Shown here: piece after piece, positions 25,344 through 33,900 of the stretch
Layout: every line of letters begins with the position of its first letter
How positions within the stretch are numbered: position 1 is the stretch's first letter
Origin: JBKQHQ01 sp052148715
GTDB taxonomy: Bacteria > Pseudomonadota > Alphaproteobacteria > Rhizobiales > Xanthobacteraceae
NCBI GenBank assembly: GCA_052148715.1
Contig: JBKQHQ010000193.1
Location: 11,054 to 75,053, forward strand
Direction: 5' to 3'
Length of the DNA stretch: 64,000 bases
Translations under genes and position numbers: made by a program
The notes under the pieces: generated by a model
Database searches by the model: none
Seen by the model: the letters and a program-made list of their open reading frames with translations, nothing else
Told to the model about the DNA's origin: nothing

Positions 25344-25407
25344 ATTGTCAATGCGAGCGAAGCATCTCGTGCGGCACGGGATTGCCGCGGGCCCTCGCAA
25401 TGACAAT
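25344..25407. repeat. Inverted repeat, ATTGTCA-TGCGAG family
   Basis: ATTGTCAATGCGAG on the left and CTCGCAATGACAAT on the right form near-perfect 14-nt inverted arms around a 36-nt centre. The arms resemble the dispersed CATTGCGAG...CTCGCAATG elements common in intergenic regions of Bradyrhizobium-like genomes. It lies between mtnP and the small membrane-protein gene and could also stop transcription. Confidence 0.7.
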
Positions 25408-25412
25408 CCCCG

Positions 25413-25601
25413 TTATTTCAGGTGCGAAATTTCGATCAATGCCTGGATGTTTGCGGTCGCGAAGATGACGATCCCCGCCAGGACCGCAACGACGATGGCG
25501 GCCGGAACCGCCGCCAAGGCGGCCTTGATGAAAAAGAGCACCAGCCGGAAAAACGGAATGCGGACATCCACGATGACGAGGCGTTCGCCGGGTTCATTCA
25601 T
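25413..25601 (-). CDS. Small single-pass membrane protein, hypothetical
   Basis: A 62-residue protein with an amphipathic N-terminus (VIVDVRIPFFRLVLFFIK) and one strong transmembrane helix near residues 27-50. The ATG is preceded by GGAGAGA at about 8 nt. It runs antisense to mtnP and apt, between the two. It is probably real given the start site and clean hydrophobic profile, but no family is recognised. Confidence 0.6.
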   Translation of the reverse strand: MNEPGERLVIVDVRIPFFRLVLFFIKAALAAVPAAIVVAVLAGIVIFATANIQALIEISHLK

Positions 25602-25719
25602 GATCCGGTCTCTCCAGTTGCGCAAGCGCGCATGGTTCGCCAGAGTGAGCCCGTCTGCAAGCGCAGACCCTTCTTGGCCCTGGAGGCATGTCCGATGGAT
25701 ATGCCGCGCGAGAAATCTG

Positions 25720-26268
25720 ATGGCGAATGGCGAGCTCGAGAACGACCTCAAGGCGTCGATCCGCACGATCCCCAACTATCCCAAACCCGGGATTCAGTTT
25801 CGCGACATCACCACGCTCTTGGGCAATGCGCGGGCGTTTCGCCGCGCCGTCGATGAACTGGTGCAGCCCTGGGCCGGATCGAAGATCGACAAGGTCGCCG
25901 GCATCGAGGCGCGCGGCTTTATTCTGGGCGGTGCGGTGGCGCACCAGGCGTCGGCGGGTTTTGTGCCGATCCGCAAGAAGGGCAAGCTGCCGCACACCAC
26001 GGTGCGGGTCGCCTATTCGTTGGAATATGGGCTCGACGAGATGGAGGTGCACGCGGACGCCATCGAGCCGGGCGAACGGGTGATTCTGGTCGACGACCTG
26101 ATCGCAACCGGCGGGACCGCCGAGGCCGCGGTCAAGCTGATGCGCAATATGGGCGCGCAAGTGCTCGCGGCTTGCTTCATCATCGACCTGCCGGAGCTTG
26201 GAGGGGCCGAAAAAATTCGCAAGCTCAACGTGCCAGTGCACACGCTGGTCTCATTCGAAGGCCACTGA
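25720..26268 (+). CDS. apt: Adenine phosphoribosyltransferase
   Basis: A 182-residue enzyme that converts adenine and PRPP to AMP. Landmarks: YPKPGIQFRDITTLL, IEARGFILGGAVAHQ, FVPIRKKGKLPH and the PRPP-binding loop VILVDDLIATGGTAEAA. The open frame extends upstream, but MANGELENDLKASIRTIPNYP is the normal family start. Together with mtnP upstream it salvages adenine released during polyamine and autoinducer metabolism. Confidence 0.95.
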   Translation: MANGELENDLKASIRTIPNYPKPGIQFRDITTLLGNARAFRRAVDELVQPWAGSKIDKVAGIEARGFILGGAVAHQASAGFVPIRKKGKLPHTTVRVAYSLEYGLDEMEVHADAIEPGERVILVDDLIATGGTAEAAVKLMRNMGAQVLAACFIIDLPELGGAEKIRKLNVPVHTLVSFEGH

Positions 26269-26274
26269 CCCGCG

Positions 26275-27048
26275 CTAGCGCGAGCGGCTAAAATCTCTGT
26301 TCCTGGCCGCACCGTCCGGCGGATAGCCGCCGCGGCCCGCGGCCGCGAATTGCAGCGTCGATTTCATCGCTTCGAGTAGGAGACGCATTTCAAGGTCGCG
26401 GAACTCGAGGAAGCAGCGCTTGATCCAGGTATGTAGGCCGGTTTCCACGTCGGAGGGGCGCCGCAGGAACCCGATGAACGAAAACCCGGGTTTGTCGATG
26501 ATCGCCTTTAAGAACGGCTGCAGCTGCGGGATGCGCACCGGGACGCCGCCGGCTTGGCGCGCCGGGAAGCACTCGCGGGCTTGTTGTTCCCGCATGATGG
26601 CTCCGTTGCAGACCGGAACGAGGACCATATCCCGCAGCCGGCCCTGCAGGTGGGCATAGGCCTGCATCGAACGGCGGTCCGGGTCGGCCATGAACAAGAC
26701 CACCGGCTGCAGCGCGCGGCGGTGAGCCTCCTGGATAAATCCGAGCTCGTGCACCAGCACGAAAAACCGGTCGAACGACGAGGCGCCGACGTCCACGATC
26801 TTGGCGGTTCCGTCGTCGACGACCAACTCGTCGAACAGGGCGATCTGACCACGCGTATCGGCGATATTGGCGATGGCGGTGTGGCGGGGTAGGCAATCGG
26901 CGAGGGCAAAGTCGTCGGGATTGATGTCGAAGGCCGCGACGGAGCGGCCGTCGCCGTAGAGGAATTCGGTAAGCAGGCGCGCCACCAGCGTCTTGCCAAC
27001 GCGCGGCCGCGGCGAGCAAATGATGAAGACGGGAGTTCGGCGTTCCAT
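26275..27048 (-). CDS. ParA/MinD-like P-loop protein with altered Walker A
   Basis: A 257-residue P-loop NTPase-like protein. The nucleotide loop is CSPRPRVGKT (residues 11-20). The catalytic GKT is kept, but the ParA-type KGG is replaced by RPR, so the signature lysine is missing. A following VAAFDINPDD fits the switch region of the ParA fold, and KIVDVGASSFDRFF replaces the usual Walker B. No membrane segment or DNA-binding domain is visible. The start is the ATG at MERRTPVFI; an upstream TTG is less likely. It lies downstream of the second ParA-like gene in the same orientation with a 162-nt gap. Function unknown. Confidence 0.72.
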   Translation of the reverse strand: MERRTPVFIICSPRPRVGKTLVARLLTEFLYGDGRSVAAFDINPDDFALADCLPRHTAIANIADTRGQIALFDELVVDDGTAKIVDVGASSFDRFFVLVHELGFIQEAHRRALQPVVLFMADPDRRSMQAYAHLQGRLRDMVLVPVCNGAIMREQQARECFPARQAGGVPVRIPQLQPFLKAIIDKPGFSFIGFLRRPSDVETGLHTWIKRCFLEFRDLEMRLLLEAMKSTLQFAAAGRGGYPPDGAARNRDFSRSR

Positions 27049-27210
27049 ACGAGATACTTCATACTCCCGCGCCGCCTGGCGCGGTTCCAAACTATTCTAG
27101 GCCATCGCCCGCGAAGGCTTTACGAGTACATATCAGTACGATGCCGGCCGACCACGTTATCCACGGCTTACCGCTGACGCAGGGTGACCGGAAAGCGCTG
27201 CGTGACACGC

Positions 27211-27963
27211 TTACGCGCTCCTAGCCCCCCGGGGGGGAAGGGTCCCAAGCAGCTCGTTAAGCTTTACGCGGTTGTATTCGGCCCACACATTGCCGAGCCA
27301 GTGGCGGACGTAGCCCCGCAGCACGAAGGAATAGGACGCCGCCTCCCCGGTCGCGGTCTTGTTGGCGACGAAAGTGACGAATGGCACCGAAGCGAGCTCC
27401 ACCTGCTCGCACGCCATCTCGTTGAGATGCGGTATCGTGACGTCGTACTTGCCCTTCACCTTCTTGAAATAGGAATTGTAGGTCGACGGATCCCAGTCGA
27501 AGAAGGTCGTATTGTTAATGTAATTCTTGACGAGAAAGTATGTCGCATCCGTGACGTAGGACGCGATCTCGCTGATTTCATCGAGTGAGGCGATCGAAGG
27601 CCCGAGAACGTGGAACACGCCCAACGCCAACTGGCCCTTCTTGGCGGCATCGAGAAAGCCGATGTTCTGCAGGGCACGCAAGGTCGCCGACAGCAGCCCG
27701 GCGCGGATATCGATCACCGTGACCGAGGCCTCCGACGAACTCAGCGTGTCGAAGATTCGCATCTGATCGGCGACTTGGGTGACATCGACGATATCGGTCA
27801 ATTCGGGGTGGAAGCGCTTGAGGGTGCCGCGCGGGGATTCGGTGTCGAAGGCGCGCGTCGGGATCTGATGCGCCGTGAAGTAATCGAGTAGGGTGCGGGT
27901 GACGGTCGTCTTGCCCACTCCACCTTTGTCCGCGCCGACCAAAATCACTGCTGGCTTGGCCAT
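27211..27963 (-). CDS. ParA/MinD-like ATPase with deviant Walker A
   Basis: A 250-residue ATPase of the ParA/MinD superfamily. The deviant Walker A KGGVGKTT (residues 13-20) has the signature lysine, RAFDTESPRGTLKRF follows as the switch I region, and SVTVIDIRAGL acts as Walker B. There is no N-terminal helix-turn-helix and no ParB gene nearby, so a chromosome-partition role is unlikely. The related gene downstream on the same strand suggests a functional pair. Function is unknown. Confidence 0.82.
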   Translation of the reverse strand: MAKPAVILVGADKGGVGKTTVTRTLLDYFTAHQIPTRAFDTESPRGTLKRFHPELTDIVDVTQVADQMRIFDTLSSSEASVTVIDIRAGLLSATLRALQNIGFLDAAKKGQLALGVFHVLGPSIASLDEISEIASYVTDATYFLVKNYINNTTFFDWDPSTYNSYFKKVKGKYDVTIPHLNEMACEQVELASVPFVTFVANKTATGEAASYSFVLRGYVRHWLGNVWAEYNRVKLNELLGTLPPRGARSA

Positions 27964-28204
27964 TGATTGTCCTTGTTGCCCTTCGCGATCGATTGCGCTG
28001 GGTCGAGTATATTTCGTGCGTCAGAAACATGGCAGAACAACAGCATAGTGCAAGCCGGACGTGCTGTGTTTGCGCGCAGGGCGCGTTCCACAGTTCAATT
28101 GGCTAGCCACGTTCCGGCGACACGGAAGCCGGTTTCGCCGTCAAGACCATGTGCCAGTGAACAATTCTAGAGCCCATCCCGGCTCCTTCGGAACGCAACA
28201 GGCT

Positions 28205-29356
28205 CTAGCGATGCGTTCCCCACGGGCCGGCCTCGGGATCTGGCGGTGCCTCGCCGGACCCGCCCAATTGCAGCGGCGATCGTTCCGGCAGGAAGGGTTT
28301 TTGGCCCGCCGGCTCCTCGCCGACGTTGGCGCCGGTTGGCGTCGCGTCCTCGTTGGGCGTGGCGTCGGTCGGCAGGGCAAGCGCGATCGGACCGGGGTCG
28401 TGGCCGCCAGCGAACTGAACCAGCGCCGTGATCCGCTTCTCGACCGGCGGATGGCTGTCGAACAGGTCGGAAAACCCTTCGCGTGGATTGTCGACGCACA
28501 TTTCCATCACCGCCGAGGTTGCGCCTTGCAACTCGCCCCGGCCCTCAATCTTGCGCAGCGCCGAGATCATGGCGTCGGGGTTCTTGGTCAGCTCCACCGA
28601 TCCGGCATCGGCAAGATACTCGCGCGAGCGCGACAAGGCGAACCGGATGACGATCGACAACCCCCAGGCGATCGCGATCAGGGCAATTCCGATCAGAATC
28701 GCGGCGCCGCCGCCGCCCTTCTCGCTTCCGCGTGAGCGCCGGCCGCCGAAGCCGAACCCCGACTGGAACAGGATACGAAATACCAGCTCGGCAAAGAACG
28801 AGACCACGCCGGCAATAATGACGGCGATCACCAGCATCCGCACGTCGCCATTGCGGATATGGGTCAATTCGTGGCCGAGAACGGCCTCGATTTCCTGATC
28901 ATTCAGCGCCCGCAACAAGCTGCTCGTCACAGTAATTGAATACTGCTTCTGGTTCAGCCCGGTAGCGAAGGCATTGAGCGCGTCGGTGTCCATCACCTTC
29001 AGCCGGGGCATCGGGATGCCGCGTGAGATGCAGAGATTCTCCAGCAAATTCCACAACCGCGGCTCTTCTTTCCGCGTGACCTCGCGTCCGCCGGTGACGG
29101 CGTCAATCAGCGTTTGATGGAAATAGTAGGCAATGAAAATCCACAGCGCCGTGCCGAGCGTCGCCCACGGCGAGGCCAGCAGCAAGTCACGCCAAGCGGC
29201 ACGCAGGAGCCAGTCGAGCGGGGCGTTCTGCGTCAACGCTTCCGCGGTCAAGGCGCCTGCGAACACCAGCAGGTAGACGAGCAAGAACAAGCCGATCAGC
29301 AGCGCGACCGAGCGCCTTTTGTTCGATTCGATTTGGGTATAGAGACCGTATGCCAT
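28205..29356 (-). CDS. htpX: M48-family zinc metalloprotease (HtpX-like)
   Basis: A 383-residue membrane metalloprotease. The zinc motif is HELTH in VLGHELTHIRNGDVRM, with the third ligand Glu in SREYLADAGSVELTKNP. Helices lie near residues 18-40, 55-75, 180-200 and 225-245, with a Gly/Arg-rich GFGGRRSRGSEKGGGG linker before the last one. The C-terminal 60 residues are Pro-rich and probably disordered. HtpX-like proteases degrade damaged inner-membrane proteins. lemA lies just upstream on the same strand, a frequent pairing. I use the symbol in the broad sense. Confidence 0.88.
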   Translation of the reverse strand: MAYGLYTQIESNKRRSVALLIGLFLLVYLLVFAGALTAEALTQNAPLDWLLRAAWRDLLLASPWATLGTALWIFIAYYFHQTLIDAVTGGREVTRKEEPRLWNLLENLCISRGIPMPRLKVMDTDALNAFATGLNQKQYSITVTSSLLRALNDQEIEAVLGHELTHIRNGDVRMLVIAVIIAGVVSFFAELVFRILFQSGFGFGGRRSRGSEKGGGGAAILIGIALIAIAWGLSIVIRFALSRSREYLADAGSVELTKNPDAMISALRKIEGRGELQGATSAVMEMCVDNPREGFSDLFDSHPPVEKRITALVQFAGGHDPGPIALALPTDATPNEDATPTGANVGEEPAGQKPFLPERSPLQLGGSGEAPPDPEAGPWGTHR

Positions 29357-29520
29357 CGCCGGTTGCTGACGCCGCCAGGATCATATCATCATTACGCTGC
29401 CGCAGCGGTAACGGGCTGAAAACCCGCCCCGGCACGCAGTATCGCCTAGCCGCCATCCAGCTAACGCCTGGTCGTTCCGACGGTGCGCCGGACCGCTCTA
29501 TAGAGAGCTACGCGTGGGCA

Positions 29521-30084
29521 TCAAAACTTCACGCTCGGCGCCTGCTCGAGTTGCTGGCGTGGTTCGCCGGCATCGAAGAATTCGCGCGGGGCGAAGCCGA
29601 GCGATGCGGCAAAGAGCGCAGCCGGAAACTGCTGAATTCCCGTATTGTATTCCTGTACTGCGCTGTTGAAGAAACGCCGCGCCGCCGCGATCTTGTTCTC
29701 GAGATCCGCGAGCTCCGACTGCAGTTCCTGGAAGTTGGCATTGGCCTTGAGGTTGGGATAGGCCTCCGACAACGCAAACAGCTGGCGCAGCGCTCCGCTC
29801 AGCATGTTCTCGGCGGCCGCCTGCTGCACTGGTCCTTGCGCCGCCATTGCGGCATTGCGGGCGCGAACGACCTCATCGAGCGTTCCGCGCTCGTGGGCGG
29901 CATAGCCTTTCACCGTCTCGACCAGATTGGGAACGAGATCGTGGCGTTGCTTCAATTGCACGTCGACATCGGCAAACGCCTGGCTGACCCGTTGGCGCAT
30001 CGCCACAAGCCGATTGTAGACCGAGACGCCGAACAGAACGACGACGACAAAGATGGCGAGAAAGATCCAGCCGGTCGTAGACAT
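29521..30084 (-). CDS. lemA: LemA family protein
   Basis: A 187-residue protein with an N-terminal membrane anchor (residues about 5-24) and a LemA helical bundle. The hallmark segment VDVQLKQRHDLVPNLVETVKGYAAHE is intact, followed by NLKANANFQELQSELADLENKIAAARRFFN. It is first in a likely lemA-htpX operon with a 164-nt spacer. The biochemical role of LemA is poorly defined; the co-occurrence with M48 proteases is well known. Confidence 0.92.
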   Translation of the reverse strand: MSTTGWIFLAIFVVVVLFGVSVYNRLVAMRQRVSQAFADVDVQLKQRHDLVPNLVETVKGYAAHERGTLDEVVRARNAAMAAQGPVQQAAAENMLSGALRQLFALSEAYPNLKANANFQELQSELADLENKIAAARRFFNSAVQEYNTGIQQFPAALFAASLGFAPREFFDAGEPRQQLEQAPSVKF

Positions 30085-30426
30085 GGCGCGGCTCCTGCGA
30101 AATCCGTTCGAAAATCATGTTTGATGGCGTGGTTCCAAGCTTGATCCACAACACATTGGGAGATTTTTCCGGGGCGAGGCGTTCCCAAGCGGAACCGCCG
30201 GAACACTAGCGCATAATGAGGTACAAGGGGAGGGGACCTGCCGTCGTCTGGCCCGGTTTTCCCAAGGTCGGAAACCAAACCGACGTAATGCGACAATTTG
30301 ACGCATAACACGCGATCGGGCTTTGCGGCCGGTCGCCCGCCGCTGGCTCGCCGGGACGTTCGCGGCACTGCTTGAAAGCCGTCGAAGGGGAGCCATACGG
30401 CGGCCATAAACACTTGAGCCGCCGAG
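30085..30426. other. Intergenic region upstream of lemA, no gene seen
   Basis: About 340 bases between lemA and the small-RNA terminator. Open frames here are short, overlap in several frames and contain no recognisable motif. The lemA promoter should be in the part nearest lemA. Nothing further is supported. Confidence 0.5.
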
Positions 30427-30455
30427 AAAAAAAACCCCAGGCGCGAGGCCTGGGG
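30427..30455 (-). terminator. Rho-independent terminator
   Basis: On the minus strand CCCCAGGC pairs perfectly with GCCTGGGG around a 5-nt loop and is followed by eight T. No annotated minus-strand gene ends just before it (the nearest minus gene upstream, smc, ends about 490 bases away), which suggests a short transcript ends here. Confidence 0.8.
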
Positions 30456-30560
30456 TCATTCGCCGAGCGGCTATTCAGGGGTGGGGGGGAAGCCGCTCAG
30501 TCGTTGCTTACACCTACCCAACGCGCCAGCACGGCGTCGGTTCCAGGGCCTTGATCGATG
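30427..30560 (-). ncRNA. Candidate small regulatory RNA with C-rich loop
   Basis: Reading the minus strand, an 8-bp hairpin (GAGCGGCT/AGCCGCTC) presents an 18-nt loop containing CCCCCCACCCC, and is followed by a strong intrinsic terminator. No convincing coding frame crosses it. C-rich loops that can pair with Shine-Dalgarno sequences are typical of trans-acting small RNAs in Rhizobiales. The 5' end is not determined; the upper boundary given is approximate. It could instead be only the 3' leader of an unannotated short transcript. Confidence 0.4.
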
Positions 30561-30623
30561 ATTTATCCACAACATCCACAGGCTGCTTTAGGGTTCTTCT
30601 TGACGGTACCATCCGACGCGTAT

Positions 30624-30642
30624 TTGAGTAGCTGGTACTCAA
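30624..30642. promoter_or_regulatory. Dyad TTGAGTA-N5-TACTCAA, possible operator
   Basis: A perfect 7-bp inverted repeat centred about 34 nt before the small zinc-ribbon start. A TTGACG hexamer lies about 20 nt upstream of the dyad, so the dyad would sit at or next to the -10 region of that gene. This fits a repressor site; no regulator is identified. Confidence 0.4.
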
Positions 30643-30666
30643 TTAGTGGGGTCAGGGAGTCACAAA

Positions 30667-30870
30667 ATGAGTGCCGTAATGATTAGGTGCCCGAATACGG
30701 GTCGAGCCGTCTCGACCCAGATCGAAACCGAGCCTTGTGTGTTCGAAAAGCTGCCTTCCGTCCGTTCCCGCACCACCTGCCCAGTCTGCGGGGAAGTGCA
30801 TGTCTGGACGAGGAAACAGGCCTGGCTGGCGGAAGAGTTTCCCTACCAGCGGACCGGCACGTATGATTGA
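30667..30870 (+). CDS. Small zinc-ribbon protein, hypothetical
   Basis: A 67-residue soluble protein. Cysteines in MIRCPNTGR and TTCPVCGEVHVW form a plausible zinc-ribbon-like site, with CPVCG the second knuckle and the first knuckle reduced to a single Cys. AGGGAG lies 8 nt before the ATG. Small proteins of this type are widespread in Rhizobiales and have no assigned role. It stands alone, converging on smc. Confidence 0.75.
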   Translation: MSAVMIRCPNTGRAVSTQIETEPCVFEKLPSVRSRTTCPVCGEVHVWTRKQAWLAEEFPYQRTGTYD

Positions 30871-30943
30871 AGGCGATCACGGGTAAGCCGTATATCGGCT
30901 TTCCCGCCGCTTCAAGCTCGCTGCCTGAGCGCTTCCCGCCCCG

Positions 30944-33900
30944 TCAGACTGCATCGCGCAGTCGCACCGCGCCCTCAAGGTCCACCGACACGAGCTGTGA
31001 GACGCCGCGTTCGGCCATGGTGACGCCGAAGAGGCGGTTCATGCGCGCCATGGTGATCGGATTGTGGGTGATGATGACGAAGCGGGTATCGGTCGAGCGG
31101 GTCATCTCGTCGAGCAGATCGCAGAAACGCTCGATGTTGTGATCGTCGAGCGGCGCGTCGACTTCGTCGAGCACGCAGATCGGGGCGGGGTTGGTGAGGA
31201 ACACGGCAAAGATGAGGGCCAAGGCGGTCAGCGCCTGCTCTCCGCCGGAGAGGAGCGACAGCGTCGCGGGCTTCTTGCCGGGCGGCCGCGCAAAGATCTC
31301 AAGCCCCGCCTCAAGCGGATCGTCGTTCTCGACGAGTTGCAGCTCCGCGGTGCCGCCGCCGAATAATTGTGTGAACAGTCGGGCGAACTGAGTGTTCACC
31401 GTCACAAACGAAGCGAGCAGCCGCTCGCGCGCCTCGCGGTTCAAGCTCTGAATGCCTTGGCGTAGCCGCTTGATGGCCTCGATCAGGTCGTCGCGTTCGG
31501 TGGTCAGCGTCGTGTGCTGGGTCTCGACCTCGCGTAGTTCCTCGTCGGCCCGCAAGTTCACGGCGCCGAGCCGCTCCCGCTCGCGGCGCAATCGCTCCAA
31601 ATTCGTCTCGACCTGCACCACGTCGGGCAGCACGGCGCCGGCCTCGATCTCGGCGAGTTGCGCAAGCTCGGCCGGCTCGACTTCCAGCATCTCCACGATC
31701 TCACGCCCGACCTCGGCGAGCCGGCGCCTGGCGCCTTCGAACCGCTCCTCGGCGCGGGCAAGATCCTCACGTGCTGTGCTCATGGCCGCGAGCGCGGCGC
31801 GCGCCGCACGGTCGACCTCGGCCAACGCCTGCTCCGCCTCGATGAGCCGGTCGGCGGCCATACGACGCTCCGTTTCGGCGGCCTCGATCTCGCCGATCAG
31901 CTGGCGTCGTTTCTGCTCGAACAGTTCCGGTGCATCCTCGAGGCTCGCAAGCTCGTGGCGGGCTTCAGACGCGCGCGCCGCCAGCGTTTCGAGTTGCGTG
32001 CGCGCCCCTTGCCCGCGCTCGGTCCAGGCACGCCGCTCGCTGTCGATGGCCTGCAGCCGTCGATCCGCGAGCTCGGCCTCCCGCGCGATCGCCTGCGCTT
32101 CTGCGCGCACCTCGGCAAGTTGCGCCCGATGGCCCTCGATTTCGCTGCGCAGATCGGTGAGGCGCGTCTCAAGCTCAGTGGCTGGCTGCAGCTCGCCGAG
32201 CGCTTGCTCGGCGTCGGTCTTCGCGCGTTGCGCCTCATCGCGACTGGTAGCAATGCGGGCTCGTGCCTCGACCAGCGCCGACACGCGCGCGGCGTTGCGG
32301 CTAATCTCGCGCTCGGTCGCTGCGTGGCTATCGCGCGCCGCGTCTGTCTGGCGTTGGCGCTCCCGCTGTTGCTCGCGCGCCTCGGCTTCGGCCCGCTCGG
32401 CGCTCGCCACTGCAGCTTGGGCAGCCTCGACGGCGCGGCGTTTGACGTCGACATCGGCGCGCGCGAGCGCAAGCTCGGCTTGGATTTCGGCGAGCCGGCC
32501 GCGCTCGGCGAGGCGTCGTGCCGCCCCGGATGGGGCATGCGCTGCAGCGGCGAACCCGTCCCAGCGCCACAAATCTCCGTCGGGCGAGACCAGGCGTTGC
32601 CCGGCCTTGAGCGCAGCGGCAAGGCGGGGACCGTCACCGCGCGCGACAACGCCAATCTGCGCGAGCCGGCGGGCAAGCTCCGGCGGTCCGGCAACGTGTC
32701 GTGCGAGCGCTTCGATGCCGTCCGGGAGCGCGGGGTCGGCCGGATCCACCTCGGTGCCGCTCCAATGGATCGGCGCCGACGATTCGATCGGCGCGTCGAG
32801 ATCGTCACCCAACGCGGCGCCGAGCGCCTTTTCATAGCCCTTGTTGACCGTGACCAGATCCATCACCGGCGGCCACAGATTCTTGGTGTCGACCGCGAGC
32901 ATCTTGGCGATGGTCTTGGCCTCGGTCTCGAGGCGATTCGCGCGCCGCTCGGCCTCCGCCAGCGGGATGCGAGCCGCCTCGAGCCCCTGCCGCGCAGAGG
33001 AATGCGCGCCGGCGGCCGCTTGGCTCGCGCCCTCTGCCTCGGCCAAAGCCGTCTGTGCCGCCTCGACCGCAGCGACAAGCTCCGCAAGGTTGGGTCCGGC
33101 ATTGCGCTCCGCCTCGATCATGGCCAGCTCGGTCTCGACCTGCGCGATTTCCGTCTCGAGCCGTGCAATCCGTTCGGCCTGCGCGTGTGTGCCTTGTTGC
33201 AGCTGGTTGCGGCGCGCGGTCAGCTCGGCGAGCGTTCTGGTCAGGTCGGCGAAAACCTGCTCGGCCCCGCCAAGAACCTGCGCCGCCTCGGCCACCCGCT
33301 GGTCGACGCCACTGCGCCGCGCGGCGTTGGCGTGCGCCTCCTGCTTGAGGCCTTCTTCCTCGCCGAGCAGCCGCTCGAGCGCCGCCCCCGCATCGGCCGC
33401 ATGCCGTTGCTCGCGCTCGACATCGGCGTCGAGCTGAATGAGCCGCCGCTCGAGTTCGGCGATGCGCTCCTTCGCCCGCGCCTCTTCGCGCTCGAGCGTG
33501 TGGCGGGCGAGGGCTAATCGCTGCAGAACAGCGGCAGCCTTGGCCTCTTCCTCGCGCAACTCGGGAAGTTTGGCCGCGACCACGGCTTGCTGTTTGGCGG
33601 CCTCGGCCTGCTCGCCGGTGCGCTCGGCGACGACGCGGACCGCGACATCTTTGTTGTGCTCGGCTTTGAGCAGCTCTTCGCTCGCCGCCACGAAGCGCAA
33701 ATGAAACAGCGTCGCTTCGGCCTTGCGCACCTGCGCTGAGACGGCGCGGTAGCGAATGGCCTGCCGGGCTTGACGCTTGAGCGTGTCGATCTGTGCCGCC
33801 AGTTGTCCGATCACGTCTTCGAGCCGCTCGAGATTGTGCTCGGCGGCTTTGAGCCGCAGCTCCGCCTCGTGACGGCGCGCATGCAGGCCGGAGATTCCGG

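Noticed and set aside
30575..30650. Minus-strand frame ending in AACGCCG-like Cys/Gly-rich residues (KKNPKAACGCCG)
   Set aside because: It looked like a small Cys-rich peptide, but no ATG, GTG or TTG start exists in frame.
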